A DNA stretch of 64,000 bases from Dyadobacter flavalbus. Its GTDB lineage: Bacteria > Bacteroidota > Bacteroidia > Cytophagales > Spirosomataceae. How positions within the stretch are numbered: the first letter of the stretch is position 1; the number at the start of each line of letters is the position of its first letter. Made by a program: the position numbers and the translations under genes. Of the stretch, positions 9,379 through 18,321 are shown one piece after another. A model generated the notes under the pieces. That model worked only from the letters and a program-made list of their open reading frames with translations. It did not search any database and had not been told where the DNA came from. Where the stretch lies: assembly GCF_006149045.1 (NCBI RefSeq), contig NZ_VBSN01000049.1, positions 496,001-560,000 of the forward strand. The letters are read 5' to 3'.

Positions 9379-9877
9379 ATGTTTAGCCGCAGAGCGGCTC
9401 CCTGTTTGTAGAAGGAACGACGTAAATTTTATAGCAACGCCCCGGCGGAGCCGCCTAATTGCCAATTTGCAGGCGGCCCCGCCGGGGCCGACATATTCAT
9501 GAAAATCGCATTTCTATAGCAGGATGCTCCTTCGGAGCTATGAATGCTTAGCCGCAGAGCAGCTCCCTGTTTGTAGAAGGAACGACGTAAATTTTATAGC
9601 AACGGCCCGGCGGGGCCGCCTAATTGCCAATTTGCAGGCGGCCCCGCCGGGGCCGACATATTCATGAAAATTGAATTCCTATAAACAGGATGCTCCTTCG
9701 GAGCTATGAATGCTTAGCCGCAGAGCGGCTCCCTGTTTGTAGAAGGAACGACGTAAATTTTATAGCAACGGCCCCAGCGGGGCCGCCTGATTGCCAATTT
9801 GCAGGCGGCCCCGCCGGGGCAGACATATTCATGAAAACCGAATTTCTATAAACAGGATGCTCCTTCGGAGCTATGAA
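9377..9877. repeat. Three tandem ~165-bp repeats rich in GC hairpins
   Basis: Copies start at about 9377, 9542 and 9708 (periods 165 and 166 bp) and end at about 9877. Each unit holds, in order: a small hairpin (AGCCGC-AGA-GCGGCT), a conserved stretch containing GAAGGAACGACGTAAATTTTATAGC, a long inverted repeat of about 18 bp (GGCCCCGGCGGGGCCGCC-like arms around a 16-nt AT-rich loop), and a short hairpin (GCTCC-TTC-GGAGC). The copies differ at few positions, including the GC arms, where differences partly preserve pairing. No protein is encoded. The repeats separate the decayed kinase scrap from the XRE gene. Confidence 0.9.
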
Positions 9878-9879
9878 GT

Positions 9880-10308
9880 TTACCTATTTATTTCCCCAAT
9901 CAACCGCTCCAACCGCCCCATCATCTCATCCTTCTCCTTCAACATCCGCTCGTATAAGGCAATCTTCTCCTCGTGAAGCTGAATGATCTTGTCTATTGGA
10001 TTAATGTGCTGAATATTTACACCATTGTTGTTTACGGCATTGCCTGAGAAATTGCAGGCTATATTATTGATCGCCTGATCCTCATCAAAATTCCGAATCG
10101 CCTCGGCCGGGATTTTAAGAATCGCCGAAACTTGCTCTAAAATATTGGCATCAATCTTTTCTTTCAGTTCGAGTAGTGAAACTTTCTGCTGGTTCCAGTC
10201 TTCACCAAGCTCAAACGCCAGGAAGTCCTGCTTGATACCCAGCATTTCACGAAATCTTTTAAGGTTGCGGCCTTCGTGGATCTTCGGGTTGGAGGTAGTA
10301 TGTGTCAT
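9880..10308 (-). CDS. XRE-family helix-turn-helix protein with C-terminal coiled coil
   Basis: The 142-residue protein starts with a helix-turn-helix segment (about residues 12-75: GRNLKRFREMLGIKQDFLA, EDWNQQKVSLLELKEKID) of the Cro/CI type. An Asn-rich middle (NNIACNFSGNAVNNNGVNIQ) and a C-terminal amphipathic helix of about 40 residues follow, probably a dimerising coiled coil. It would be a soluble DNA-binding regulator. No partner toxin or operon mate is visible: the next genes on this strand are the tandem repeats downstream and a truncated efflux gene upstream. Targets are unknown. Confidence 0.8.
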   Translation of the reverse strand: MTHTTSNPKIHEGRNLKRFREMLGIKQDFLAFELGEDWNQQKVSLLELKEKIDANILEQVSAILKIPAEAIRNFDEDQAINNIACNFSGNAVNNNGVNIQHINPIDKIIQLHEEKIALYERMLKEKDEMMGRLERLIGEINR

Positions 10309-10410
10309 ACGGCGACGGGTTTTGTTAAAAAGGCAATTTATACAAATCCGCCGGGAAGTGTGGCGGTAATTTACAGACGATGTGATGCGGGTTACCAGAC
10401 TCGGGCATTT

Positions 10411-10995
10411 TCACCACCAGCCGCCTCCCAATGCACGATAAAGTTGTACGACGGCCTGCAATTGTTGCAGCCGGTCGCTCACCCCATTCAGCTGGGCAGA
10501 CAGCAGATTTTGCTCGGCCGTCAGCATGTCGGTGTAATTGGTATTGGAGGTGTAGCGCAAAAGCTCTTTTGTGAAAGAAACAGCCTTTTCCAGTTCTGCT
10601 GTCTGCTGCTGGCGGCTTTCCGCTTTTTCTACGGCCATCTGGTAGGAATACAGCGCATTGGATACTTCCTGACCGGCCGTCAGCAATGTAGATTTGTAGG
10701 TAAAAAAAGCCTCCGCCTGCGTAGCTTCCGCTGCCCGGAGGCGACACCGGTTCTCACCTTTACTCAAAATCGGCTGGGTAAGTCCCGATATCAGGCTTCC
10801 GTAAAAGGTATGGGCAAAAAATCCAGCCAATGTATTCGCCGTCGCAAAGCCGGCCGATGCCGTGATGGTCAGTGACGGATAAAAATAGGTACAGGCCACA
10901 TTGGTAAGCTCGAAGGCATTCCGAAAGCTCAGCTCCGCCTGCTGTACATCCGGGCGAACTGCCAGCAGCTGCGCCGGGACGCCCGTTTGGTGGTT
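10411..10995 (-). pseudogene. 5'-truncated TolC-type outer membrane efflux protein (NodT subfamily)
   Basis: On the - strand the frame reads GVPAQLLAVRPDVQQAELSF, then SLTITASAGF, LTQPIL, GQEVSNALYSYQ and LLSAQLNGVSDRLQQLQAVVQLYRALGGGWW. These are hallmark segments of the C-terminal half of RND-efflux outer membrane channels. A full protein has about 460 residues; only about 195 remain. The frame stays open upstream to an ATG at 11064, but those residues do not resemble the family, so the break lies near 10995. No inner-membrane pump or adaptor gene is adjacent. I judge it a broken gene. Confidence 0.8.
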
Positions 10996-11121
10996 GCATG
11001 TGCCTGGGCAATAAAAGCAGGAAATAATCCCAGGTTGATCTATCGAATAATGTAACTTACTCATTAAGAAGAGATCGTGCCAGATCGATTTGGGACGATC
11101 TCTTTCTTTTGCTGGGCACTA

Positions 11122-11982
11122 CTACTTCACAGCTGATCCTTCAGAGATTTCATATACATATTTCAGAACAGCACCCGTGCTAACGTAGGTCTGGGTGATC
11201 GGTAACCCTTGCGTATTGTAGGTATATTTTCTTAGCTGTGGTGAATTGTTATTGAACTGCGTACTCACTACATTATTGCGGCTGCAATGTAGTGCGGGGT
11301 CAAACAGGTAGGATTTCTGATAAAACGGATTGACCTTGTCATCATATTTATAACTGATTGTAAACTCCGTCTGACCTTGGGCATTCACCATCTTTTGCCT
11401 CACAACGTTGCCGTTTTCATAGGTATACACAACTCGCTGGCTGGTCTCAGAGCCATACCGGATAATACCTTCCTGAATCTGTTCGATGATCTGGCCCTGC
11501 CCGTTTATATGGTAAGTTGTTTTTAGGTTGGGTTCCAGATAGGGAGGCAGTAGCTGTCCATTAGCCTGCACCCGTGCATAGGATTGCACTATCTTGCCTG
11601 TACTACGAGTAAAATTACTCTGTGTGCCCACATAACCTTCATTATTAGAATTTTCATTAAGTACCCGGTATACACTCAGGCGGCCCTGTTGGTCATAGGT
11701 GTATTCATAAGTCAGCTTACCTGCCATTGTATTGGTGGGAGCAGTGGCCTTTTCAAGTTGATTGCCTTGGTTATACTGAAAGTAGGTTGTGGTAAACATA
11801 GGCCCTAAACCTCCGTTGTTCCCGCTGACAAGCATTTGCTTAAGCCGCAGATTTGTCGTTGAAACTCGTGCTGTGCTGGAAGACGATGCTTCCTGATCAG
11901 GCATAACTGTTCCATTTTCTTTTTGACAGCCCAATGCCGTTAGCAGCAGAAGGCAACTCAATAGCCGATAAGTAAACTTCAT
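11122..11982 (-). CDS. Putative lipoprotein with beta-rich YD/RHS-like strands
   Basis: The ATG at 11982 begins a lipoprotein signal peptide ending in TALGC (cysteine about residue 19), which favours it over the upstream in-frame start at 12066. The mature part of about 265 residues has repeated aromatic strand motifs such as YEYTYDQQGRLSVYR, VVYTYENGNVV, ISYKYDD and RKYTYNTQGLP, reminiscent of the short repeat lipoproteins and YD-repeat strands common in Bacteroidota. It would sit in the outer or inner membrane facing the periplasm. Function unknown. It stands alone, with divergent or broken neighbours. Confidence 0.7.
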   Translation of the reverse strand: MKFTYRLLSCLLLLTALGCQKENGTVMPDQEASSSSTARVSTTNLRLKQMLVSGNNGGLGPMFTTTYFQYNQGNQLEKATAPTNTMAGKLTYEYTYDQQGRLSVYRVLNENSNNEGYVGTQSNFTRSTGKIVQSYARVQANGQLLPPYLEPNLKTTYHINGQGQIIEQIQEGIIRYGSETSQRVVYTYENGNVVRQKMVNAQGQTEFTISYKYDDKVNPFYQKSYLFDPALHCSRNNVVSTQFNNNSPQLRKYTYNTQGLPITQTYVSTGAVLKYVYEISEGSAVK

Positions 11983-12256
11983 ACAATAATGATTTGGAAT
12001 GTTGAGAAATGATGGATGACGACTGTTCCAAAAATTTATTATCCGGGTAAATCGCCCTTCATTCAATTGACAAGATTTGATATGCTCCGGGTTGCTTCAG
12101 TGAGAGAATATTATGATCCGGCCTGAGCTCTGATCTGGCTCATAGTTGCTTTTCCTGATCTGCCATTATTGTAAAGCATCTTAACAGGAACCTGTACTAA
12201 CTGATGAGTAAGAAAACACATCCTGGAAAGACAAATAGTAACCTTTCAGAACGAAA

Positions 12257-12286
12257 AGACCGCCCGGAGTAAATGCAGGGCGGTCT
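12257..12286 (-). terminator. Rho-independent terminator of the sigma/barrel-protein operon
   Basis: A 9-bp GC-rich stem (AGACCGCCC / GGGCGGTCT) with a 12-nt loop is followed, on the - strand, by TTTTCGTT. It lies 47 bp after the stop of the gene ending at 12333. Confidence 0.85.
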
Positions 12287-12332
12287 TCTGATATGATATG
12301 GACTGGCAGCTACATTGCAGCAGAGAAATACA

Positions 12333-13628
12333 TTATCTGATCCTGAAATGGAGGGAAACTCCGAACTGGTAAGGCCTGTATTTCCAGCTCTTCCCTGCTA
12401 CATTGCGTTTGGCAAAACTGTACTGGACAAATGGTCCTGCTTCCAGCACATTTCTGTCTGATTGGTAAATTCGTTTGTAAAAACCCAGGTTACCCCAAAC
12501 CATATCCTGACCAATTGGTACAACACGGGTATAGTCCACACCTAAATGCAAGCTGGAAGTTGCCAGAATTTGCCGCGGAACCATAAACCTTTGCCGGATC
12601 CCGATTCCAATCAGATGCGAACGGTCATCTGCTATGTGGCCTTCCCCGAGACGAATCATGCTGTACTGATGCATATCATTTTGTGCAGCAATCACCTGAT
12701 CGGTCCCTATCTCATACTCGTTCCAGCTCCTTAAATATTGATAGCTGAGTAAAAGCTGCGTATGCTTTTTTTCCACGCCGGCTGTCAGTTTGTAAGAAAG
12801 GGATCTGTTAGACAACAATGGCGCAAACTGAAAATTCTGGATACGTTCAGAACCGGAATGGCCCAGGTCTACCAGCTGAAAACTTTGAAGCGCGGCAGCA
12901 GAAAAAATGGCTGTTACGCCATGCATGATCCCCGGCCTTTTAACCGGCTTGCTGCCTTTGTCTGGAAGAACGTTCGGGATAGCGGGCAGTTTGGAGGAGC
13001 TGCCAGGCGCGATCTGATCAATCGCCGGCAAAAACGCCAGATCAACGGGCAATTGAATCGTTTTGGCTCCTGCTTCTATGCTAACTTCTGCATCAGATTT
13101 CCGAATGTCTTTTTTAACTGTATCTTCAAAAGTTTGTAAAGGAATTAATTTGTATCGTCGGGAAATATAAGGTTTAACAAGGGCCAGCGGCCGGCATTTT
13201 TTAGAATCTGCTTTTTTGCTGTTTTGTTTTTGAATGCCTGCTTTCTTTTCTGAAATTCCAGACGTGGTTGCTGCAGCTGAATTTGCCTCAGAAAGCGTTT
13301 TGTCACTATTTTGATGCGTATCTTTTATAACTGATTTTGCATCATCTTTCCTTCTGATTACAATCCTGGTTTTACCTGACGTAGATAAGGCCCCTTTTTG
13401 GTCAGTGTAGCGATCCTTCAACCTTTCACCAAGAAAAAATGCGGCTATTATAAGCAATATACCAAGCGCGGCGAACCAGTACCATTTATTTAGAGATCTA
13501 TCCAGAGCCGCAAAAACATTCAACCGCACCTGTTCATTCACAGGTGCTTCGTAATTTTCAAGTTTTTCCCGCAGCTTTTTGCCGAGTTCATGATCAGCTT
13601 CTTCTTCCGGTGACTTCATAGGATTCAA
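12333..13628 (-). CDS. Membrane-anchored protein with barrel-like C-terminus, sigma-factor partner (putative anti-sigma/sensor)
   Basis: The 431-residue protein (an ATG at 13619 is an alternative start) begins with a charged, cytoplasmic-looking 45 residues. A single membrane helix (about residues 48-67, WYWFAALGILLIIAAFFLG) follows, then a Lys/Ser-rich linker of about 150 residues, then about 200 residues of alternating aromatic beta strands ending in FGVSLHFRIR. That end resembles outer membrane beta-barrels. Its start overlaps the end of the ECF sigma gene by 35 bp, so translation is coupled; by position it is the likely anti-sigma or sensor partner, although I see no classical zinc anti-sigma or FecR domain. 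A protein spanning inner membrane, periplasm and possibly outer membrane would be unusual. Confidence 0.75.
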   Translation of the reverse strand: MNPMKSPEEEADHELGKKLREKLENYEAPVNEQVRLNVFAALDRSLNKWYWFAALGILLIIAAFFLGERLKDRYTDQKGALSTSGKTRIVIRRKDDAKSVIKDTHQNSDKTLSEANSAAATTSGISEKKAGIQKQNSKKADSKKCRPLALVKPYISRRYKLIPLQTFEDTVKKDIRKSDAEVSIEAGAKTIQLPVDLAFLPAIDQIAPGSSSKLPAIPNVLPDKGSKPVKRPGIMHGVTAIFSAAALQSFQLVDLGHSGSERIQNFQFAPLLSNRSLSYKLTAGVEKKHTQLLLSYQYLRSWNEYEIGTDQVIAAQNDMHQYSMIRLGEGHIADDRSHLIGIGIRQRFMVPRQILATSSLHLGVDYTRVVPIGQDMVWGNLGFYKRIYQSDRNVLEAGPFVQYSFAKRNVAGKSWKYRPYQFGVSLHFRIR

Positions 13629-14190
13629 TGCCCAATTCCCTTAATTTTTTTATTAATAATTTTTTCCCCCGGTTCAGCTGGGATTTAGATGTGCCTTCTG
13701 AAATTGAAAGCATCTGTCCAATTTCTGCATGGCTGTATCCATCAATCAAATACATGTTGATTATTGCCCGGTATCCATCGGGAAGGCTGCTGATCACGGA
13801 TAATAAAATGTCTGTATCCAGCTGATCAATGATTGCAACTGATTTATCCACTTCAATTGCTGCCTGCAAGTTTTCAATAGATGAATGCAGCAATTCTTTT
13901 TTTGTAATTCTATGGTAATAATTAATTGCCGTTCTGATAACAGCGGATTTTACCCATCTGTCTACCAACTCCGGTTGTGAAACCTGTTCTATGTTCCTGA
14001 AAATCTTTATAAAAGCTTCCTGCAAAATATCGTCTGCCTCTGCTTCTGTTTTGGCATACCTGACGCAAACCCCTTTCAAGCTGTTTTTGTACCGGTCATA
14101 AAACAGATTCTGCGCCTTTCGCTCCTGGCGCTGGCATCCTTCCACAAGCTCGGTCAGGGAGACGTAATTCCGCCATTTAAATAATCTCAT
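13594..14190 (-). CDS. ECF RNA polymerase sigma factor
   Basis: The 198-residue protein has the two-domain ECF layout. Region 2 spans about residues 18-85 (FYDRYKNSLKGVCVRYAKTEAEADDILQEAFIKIFRNI). Region 4 spans about residues 125-185, with a helix-turn-helix (YSHAEIGQMLSISEGTSKSQLNRGKKLL). It directs polymerase to a small regulon, normally held inactive by a membrane partner; the overlapping downstream gene is the obvious candidate. It is preceded on the same strand by a separate lipoprotein gene read from 15192 to 14248, only 57 bp away, which may be part of the same transcript. Confidence 0.92.
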   Translation of the reverse strand: MRLFKWRNYVSLTELVEGCQRQERKAQNLFYDRYKNSLKGVCVRYAKTEAEADDILQEAFIKIFRNIEQVSQPELVDRWVKSAVIRTAINYYHRITKKELLHSSIENLQAAIEVDKSVAIIDQLDTDILLSVISSLPDGYRAIINMYLIDGYSHAEIGQMLSISEGTSKSQLNRGKKLLIKKLRELGIESYEVTGRRS

Positions 14191-14247
14191 CAGGGGCGTT
14201 TTAAATTCGGGTCGGCAGACCTGTATACTTTGCGTTAAAAATTATTC

Positions 14248-15192
14248 TTAATAGCGTGTACAGGAATAGTAGCTCAGCAAAGGTTTTGCATTTTGATCCA
14301 ATAGGATGTACCAGGTGTCTGTATTGTCCGGTAATTTCGGCTGATGCAAAATAAGGACATAACTTTTCACACCATCCAGCTCACTTCTGCTCATCCCCGT
14401 AATTTCGGCCTCAAACCCGTAGTCCTTGTTCGCATTGGCACTGCTGATATAGGACCTTATATTTTCAGGCAGTTCACGTACGTCATCGACGCGGACAGAC
14501 TGGTCTGAGCCGGCAATCAAATTACAATCCTGATCAAAGAGCAACTGAAAATCAGCATTTGTTTTATGCAACCATACCTGATATGTTTTTCTGAAATCCG
14601 TATCCATAAAAACAGTTGCACGCAGGAACTGAAATCCCTTTTTCTGAAAATACTGCTTCAATAATTCCGGCATATCATCCAGATCGGCAGTGGGAAATCT
14701 TGACTTGAACGGAGACATTTCCAGATCGTAAACCATCTTTGGCCCACCGCGAAATGTAGCTCCCCATTTCAATACATAAGGTTTACCCTTCCATATATAA
14801 TCGGCCAAATAAGTTTTTTCATAACTAAAATCACTAAACGAAATATATTCTTCCTGTTTGAAACCGGAAAGAGTGCCGCCTTTTATTACGCTCGTATTCA
14901 GAAGATTTCGCAGGCTGTCGGGCACATCGGTTCCAGTAAGGCGGTAAGAGACTTTAATGCTGTTCGGGCTTAAAACCGAATTGTACTTTTTTGCCCGGGA
15001 TTCAAGTTCAACATTCCAGATTTTGTTTTCCAGGATTTCGGTGAATACCACGTTTTCAGGATTATCAAAAGACTTTTCGACCAATTGCATGACGCTGGCA
15101 GGAACCAGGGGATCCTCAGGTGCCGGATCGGTTATCGCGTTACAAGCAGATAAGAGAATTGTAATCGTCAATGAGATTAAAAGGGCTTTCAT
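14248..15192 (-). CDS. Putative lipoprotein with PepSY-like repeats
   Basis: The signal peptide ends in a lipobox (LLSAC, cysteine about residue 17), so the 314-residue protein is membrane-anchored and periplasmic or surface exposed. The sequence shows repeated alpha-beta units of the sort seen in PepSY-like lipoproteins of Bacteroidota: VPASVMQLVEKSFDNPENV, LDDMPELLKQYFQKKGFQF and VRELPENIRSYISS, each followed by beta strands. That points to an inhibitor- or binding-type domain, not an enzyme. It lies upstream of, and on the same strand as, the ECF sigma gene. Confidence 0.65.
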   Translation of the reverse strand: MKALLISLTITILLSACNAITDPAPEDPLVPASVMQLVEKSFDNPENVVFTEILENKIWNVELESRAKKYNSVLSPNSIKVSYRLTGTDVPDSLRNLLNTSVIKGGTLSGFKQEEYISFSDFSYEKTYLADYIWKGKPYVLKWGATFRGGPKMVYDLEMSPFKSRFPTADLDDMPELLKQYFQKKGFQFLRATVFMDTDFRKTYQVWLHKTNADFQLLFDQDCNLIAGSDQSVRVDDVRELPENIRSYISSANANKDYGFEAEITGMSRSELDGVKSYVLILHQPKLPDNTDTWYILLDQNAKPLLSYYSCTRY

Positions 15193-15457
15193 AGATGGAA
15201 CGCGCTTCTGATTACGGGTAATAAGTGGATGTTAAAATTATGACTGCATAGCGGAATCATTCGCGATGCTTTATTTTTCTGTTTATGACGGCTAGCATAT
15301 CAGCGAGGTTGCATGTATTGAGGAGCCATCTGATAAACGAGCTTAAAACCTTTGACACTACATGGAGAGCAAGAGGTTGCATCTGTTTCAAGAAAATTAC
15401 GTTTATAGAAAATAAATCGGCAACTGGCTTTTTATGCAGCCTGTATGTCGGGCAGTA

Positions 15458-15505
15458 TGTAATACTCCCCAAAATTGAGACCATCGGTTAAGTTTATTAA
15501 CTTAA
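15458..15505 (+). mobile_element. Solo end of the IS3-type element also seen at 34544, 34825 and 52845
   Basis: About 48 bp starting TGTAATACTCCCCAAAATTG are nearly identical to the upstream end of the IS3-family element whose orfA lies at 34202-34486. The match stops after TTAAGTTTATTAACTTAA, just before the position where orfA would begin. No transposase follows. Confidence 0.8.
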
Positions 15506-15704
15506 TTCAACCTTCTTAAACTGGACAAAGCAAAGATTTGGGTAAATGCTGAATTCTTGCTACATTGGTTGTTTCAAGCATTTTCAGATGAAGCCTGTTT
15601 AAATGGACACTGATGGCCTGTCCCGGAGAACGGCCCTTTTGTAAGGTAAGTGTGTGTTGTGATCTTTAACCATATCGTTCAATTCATTTGTCCCGAAAAC
15701 TAAA

Positions 15705-15734
15705 AATGCCCCTCCTGACACCAAGAAGGGCATT
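15705..15734 (-). terminator. Possible rho-independent terminator without an evident gene
   Basis: A 7-bp stem (AATGCCC / GGGCATT) is followed on the - strand by TTTTTAG. No gene is recognised immediately upstream on that strand, so it may belong to a lost or untranslated transcript. Confidence 0.45.
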
Positions 15735-16179
15735 AAGCAGAGAGAGGGAGTTAAACTCACCTTCAATACTACTTTAAATCAGCAACTTATAACATCTTAA
15801 AAAGTCTGCTCACCGAATTGCTCAACAAGAATTTTTTGACTGCAACTTGGCTTAAATTTAATACTGAAACTTATGAAAACAAAGGATTTTCATCAGCCCG
15901 ATTAGTTGTTTAAAATCAATAATGGTAAGGGGAGAATTTTAACAATTGAAATACAATAACGCTACGAAATGAACCAACTCTAAATTGGCTGTAATTCAGA
16001 GACACTTACACTTGACAATAGGATTCAGTTTGATTAGCATTGTCTCAATAATTTAGGCGCATAGTTAGCATTGAGATATTGATTTGTGAAATAACAGGCT
16101 ATCTGCAAGTAGCATCCTGGTAAATGGTAAATTTATATGAATTTCCTTGTTTTTAGCTTAGAATTCGCAGAACAGAATA

Positions 16180-16278
16180 GGTAGACCAACTGATAACGCC
16201 TTCATTGCCGCAATGGAATTGAGCGTTGGTTCCGGACGATTAACCGAGGGCCCCGGGCGACAAAATACAACTATTTGA
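16180..16278 (+). pseudogene. Scrap of an IS3-family transposase (integrase core end)
   Basis: Thirty-three codons begin GRPTDNAFIAAME, close to the GRPxDNAFIExxN motif around the catalytic glutamate of IS3-type orfB transposases. The glutamate position is not preserved in the expected form, and the frame ends soon after. No inverted repeats were found around it. Confidence 0.35.
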
Positions 16279-16511
16279 ATCCTGAAAAAATGGTCTTGAC
16301 CTATATCAAGGATCAATCATTTTATTAAATGTTGCAATTTCAGGAAGTATCAAGGTATCTGTCGTAAAAAACCAGTAAATATTTATCTGAAGGCCGCTTA
16401 AATTTAATTATCAATGATCAACTGATGGTCCGAAAAGTAGGAAGTACTTCAGATACATATTGCCTGGTCATTCGACACTTTCCTTTAACCCATCCGGTTT
16501 GCAAAAGATAA

Positions 16512-18059
16512 TTACCTGCCGGGCCTCTGGCTGCCTCCGGCAATGGTAACCATTGAACTTGTTGTAAACAACGTGCTTTTTGTTCCATCCGTATAGTTTC
16601 CAGCCGAAAACAGTCCGTTGTAATCGATGCCGCTGGCTACACTTCCGCCAGTGTACACATTGTAAGATGTATTCAGTTTCAGCTTTGGACTTGAAAAAAG
16701 CATCGTTGTAAAGGTTCTCGGAACGGTAAAAGTCAGCGCTTCGGCACCGTTCACCGAACGGATATGGTAGATCTGGTTTGCCGATCCGCCACCCAGGATC
16801 ACAGACGGCTGCGTACTCGCATTCGCCGTAGGCGAGCTGGTGCTCCCTCCTATCCCCACCATGATCCCACCAGTTACTTTAAATGCATTGCGGTCGCAGT
16901 CAAATCCTTCTTCCGGCGATGCCGCACCAATTGAAATGATTTTCCCACCCGTAATCGTCATCGGTCCGTTACTGTCAATTCCGTCGTTGGAAGTACTGTA
17001 CACGTACAAATTGCCGCCATTGATATTTAGCTTCGTTCCGGCATTTAATCCATCGTCGGCGGTTTTGATTGTAAAACTCCCATCGTTGATCGTTAATGTA
17101 CTCTTGCTTTCAATGCCCTCACCTGCCGAAGAATTGATTACAAATGTGCCACCATTAATGGTCACGTAGGGATCGATACTGGTATCTGTATCCCAATTAG
17201 CCGTTATGGCTTTGTCGGCCACGTTAATTGCAAAGCTGCCGTTATTGATAACAATAAATCCTTCTTCACACTGGATCCCGTCGCCGGAAGTGGTGATATT
17301 TAATGTACCTCCGTCAGCAATAAATGCGTCGTTTGCATGGATACCGTCTGATGCGGCGCCGGTTACATTAATGATGCCACCGATTACCCGGATATAGTCA
17401 TCGCTGCAAATAGCGTGTTTGTAATTTCCTTTTACATTCAGCGTTCCGGTTCCGCTGAAAATCAACTGGCCCTCGCTGAACAAGGTACTTTTCATATCCT
17501 CGTCACCACTGGCCACATAGCTAGTCCCGTCGGTTAGTGTGTTGGTTGTATTTTCATTCAGTACAACGAATGCTCTTTTTTTGGACTGAATATTAATGGC
17601 CGGTCCGTCCGTGTTGGTGATGGCAGCGCCATTAAAAGTTAGTTTAAACTTCTTGTCACTGTAAATTTTCAGCGAACCATTCGCAGTTGTGCCTGAAACC
17701 AAATATTCGACTTCCGCAGCGGTTGAAGTAATTGTGACATCGCCATTAACTTGCGTAACACTCACTCCGGCACCGGCCAGCGGATTTGTTATGGTTATGG
17801 CTGTCCCATATTGAATGGAGACAATGGAAGAAAATGTAGAATTTGCCAGAATGTCTTCCTCGTCTGCGGCCGGATCCGTATTTCCTTCCATTGCGGCAGA
17901 GACCGTGGAAACACTGTCGATGCTTGCGGAATCGTCCGCATTCGTGCCGGCGGGCGTTACCGATTCGTCTTCTTTCGAGCAGGAAATGAGAAAAGTGGCC
18001 AAAAGAAAAGCAATGATGCGGACGTTGACGAAGTGGGTTAATCTGAAAGTGGAAGTCAT
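16512..18059 (-). CDS. Carbohydrate-binding beta-helix lipoprotein (DUF4353/Cthe_2159-like)
   Basis: I take the ATG at 18059, not the in-frame start at 18098, because it precedes a compact lipoprotein signal peptide with lipobox LISC. The 515-residue protein is made of repeated short strands such as GPAINIQSKKRAFVVLN, DGIHANDAFIADGGTLNI, DGIQCEEGFIVINNGSF, EGIESKSTLTINDGSF and DGIDSNGPMTITGGKI. This is a right-handed beta-helix ladder typical of the Cthe_2159 group, which binds acidic polysaccharides with calcium and lacks catalytic residues. It is probably exposed on the cell surface. It stands alone between intergenic DNA and a CHU_C protein on the same strand. Confidence 0.8.
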   Translation of the reverse strand: MTSTFRLTHFVNVRIIAFLLATFLISCSKEDESVTPAGTNADDSASIDSVSTVSAAMEGNTDPAADEEDILANSTFSSIVSIQYGTAITITNPLAGAGVSVTQVNGDVTITSTAAEVEYLVSGTTANGSLKIYSDKKFKLTFNGAAITNTDGPAINIQSKKRAFVVLNENTTNTLTDGTSYVASGDEDMKSTLFSEGQLIFSGTGTLNVKGNYKHAICSDDYIRVIGGIINVTGAASDGIHANDAFIADGGTLNITTSGDGIQCEEGFIVINNGSFAINVADKAITANWDTDTSIDPYVTINGGTFVINSSAGEGIESKSTLTINDGSFTIKTADDGLNAGTKLNINGGNLYVYSTSNDGIDSNGPMTITGGKIISIGAASPEEGFDCDRNAFKVTGGIMVGIGGSTSSPTANASTQPSVILGGGSANQIYHIRSVNGAEALTFTVPRTFTTMLFSSPKLKLNTSYNVYTGGSVASGIDYNGLFSAGNYTDGTKSTLFTTSSMVTIAGGSQRPGR

Positions 18060-18321
18060 AATAAGGTAGATTGGTGCCGTTGTTGTTGTTATTCTCACAA
18101 CATTTTACGCCATCAGACAGCTATCTGATGCAAAATTTAAAAATGATTTTGCACAATTCATGGCTTGCTATCATTCCAACTCCGTTCAGCGTAAAGCTGA
18201 TCTGTTCCAGGTCAAGCTCAAACTCTTTTGCCGGATTAATTTCTTGCTATAAACATGCCTACTTCAATGCATATCCAATTCCTGCCGGCGTAGGGCAATG
18301 ATGTCGTGCCTTTTGGGTTTA

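Larger units (their letters stand above)
15193..16511. other. 1.3-kb non-coding, scarred intergenic region
   Basis: I find no convincing intact gene between the two - strand lipoprotein genes. The region holds a solo IS end (15458-15505), a hairpin with terminator character on the - strand (15705-15734) and a decayed transposase scrap (16180-16278). The remainder is AT-rich with many stops in all frames. Confidence 0.7.

Noticed and set aside
9377-9877. Regularly spaced repeats that could suggest a CRISPR array
   Set aside because: The whole ~165-bp unit is repeated, with no short repeat alternating with unique spacers, and no cas genes are nearby.
15257-15484. Open frames on both strands near the solo IS end
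   Set aside because: They run through the IS end sequence and have no recognised motif.
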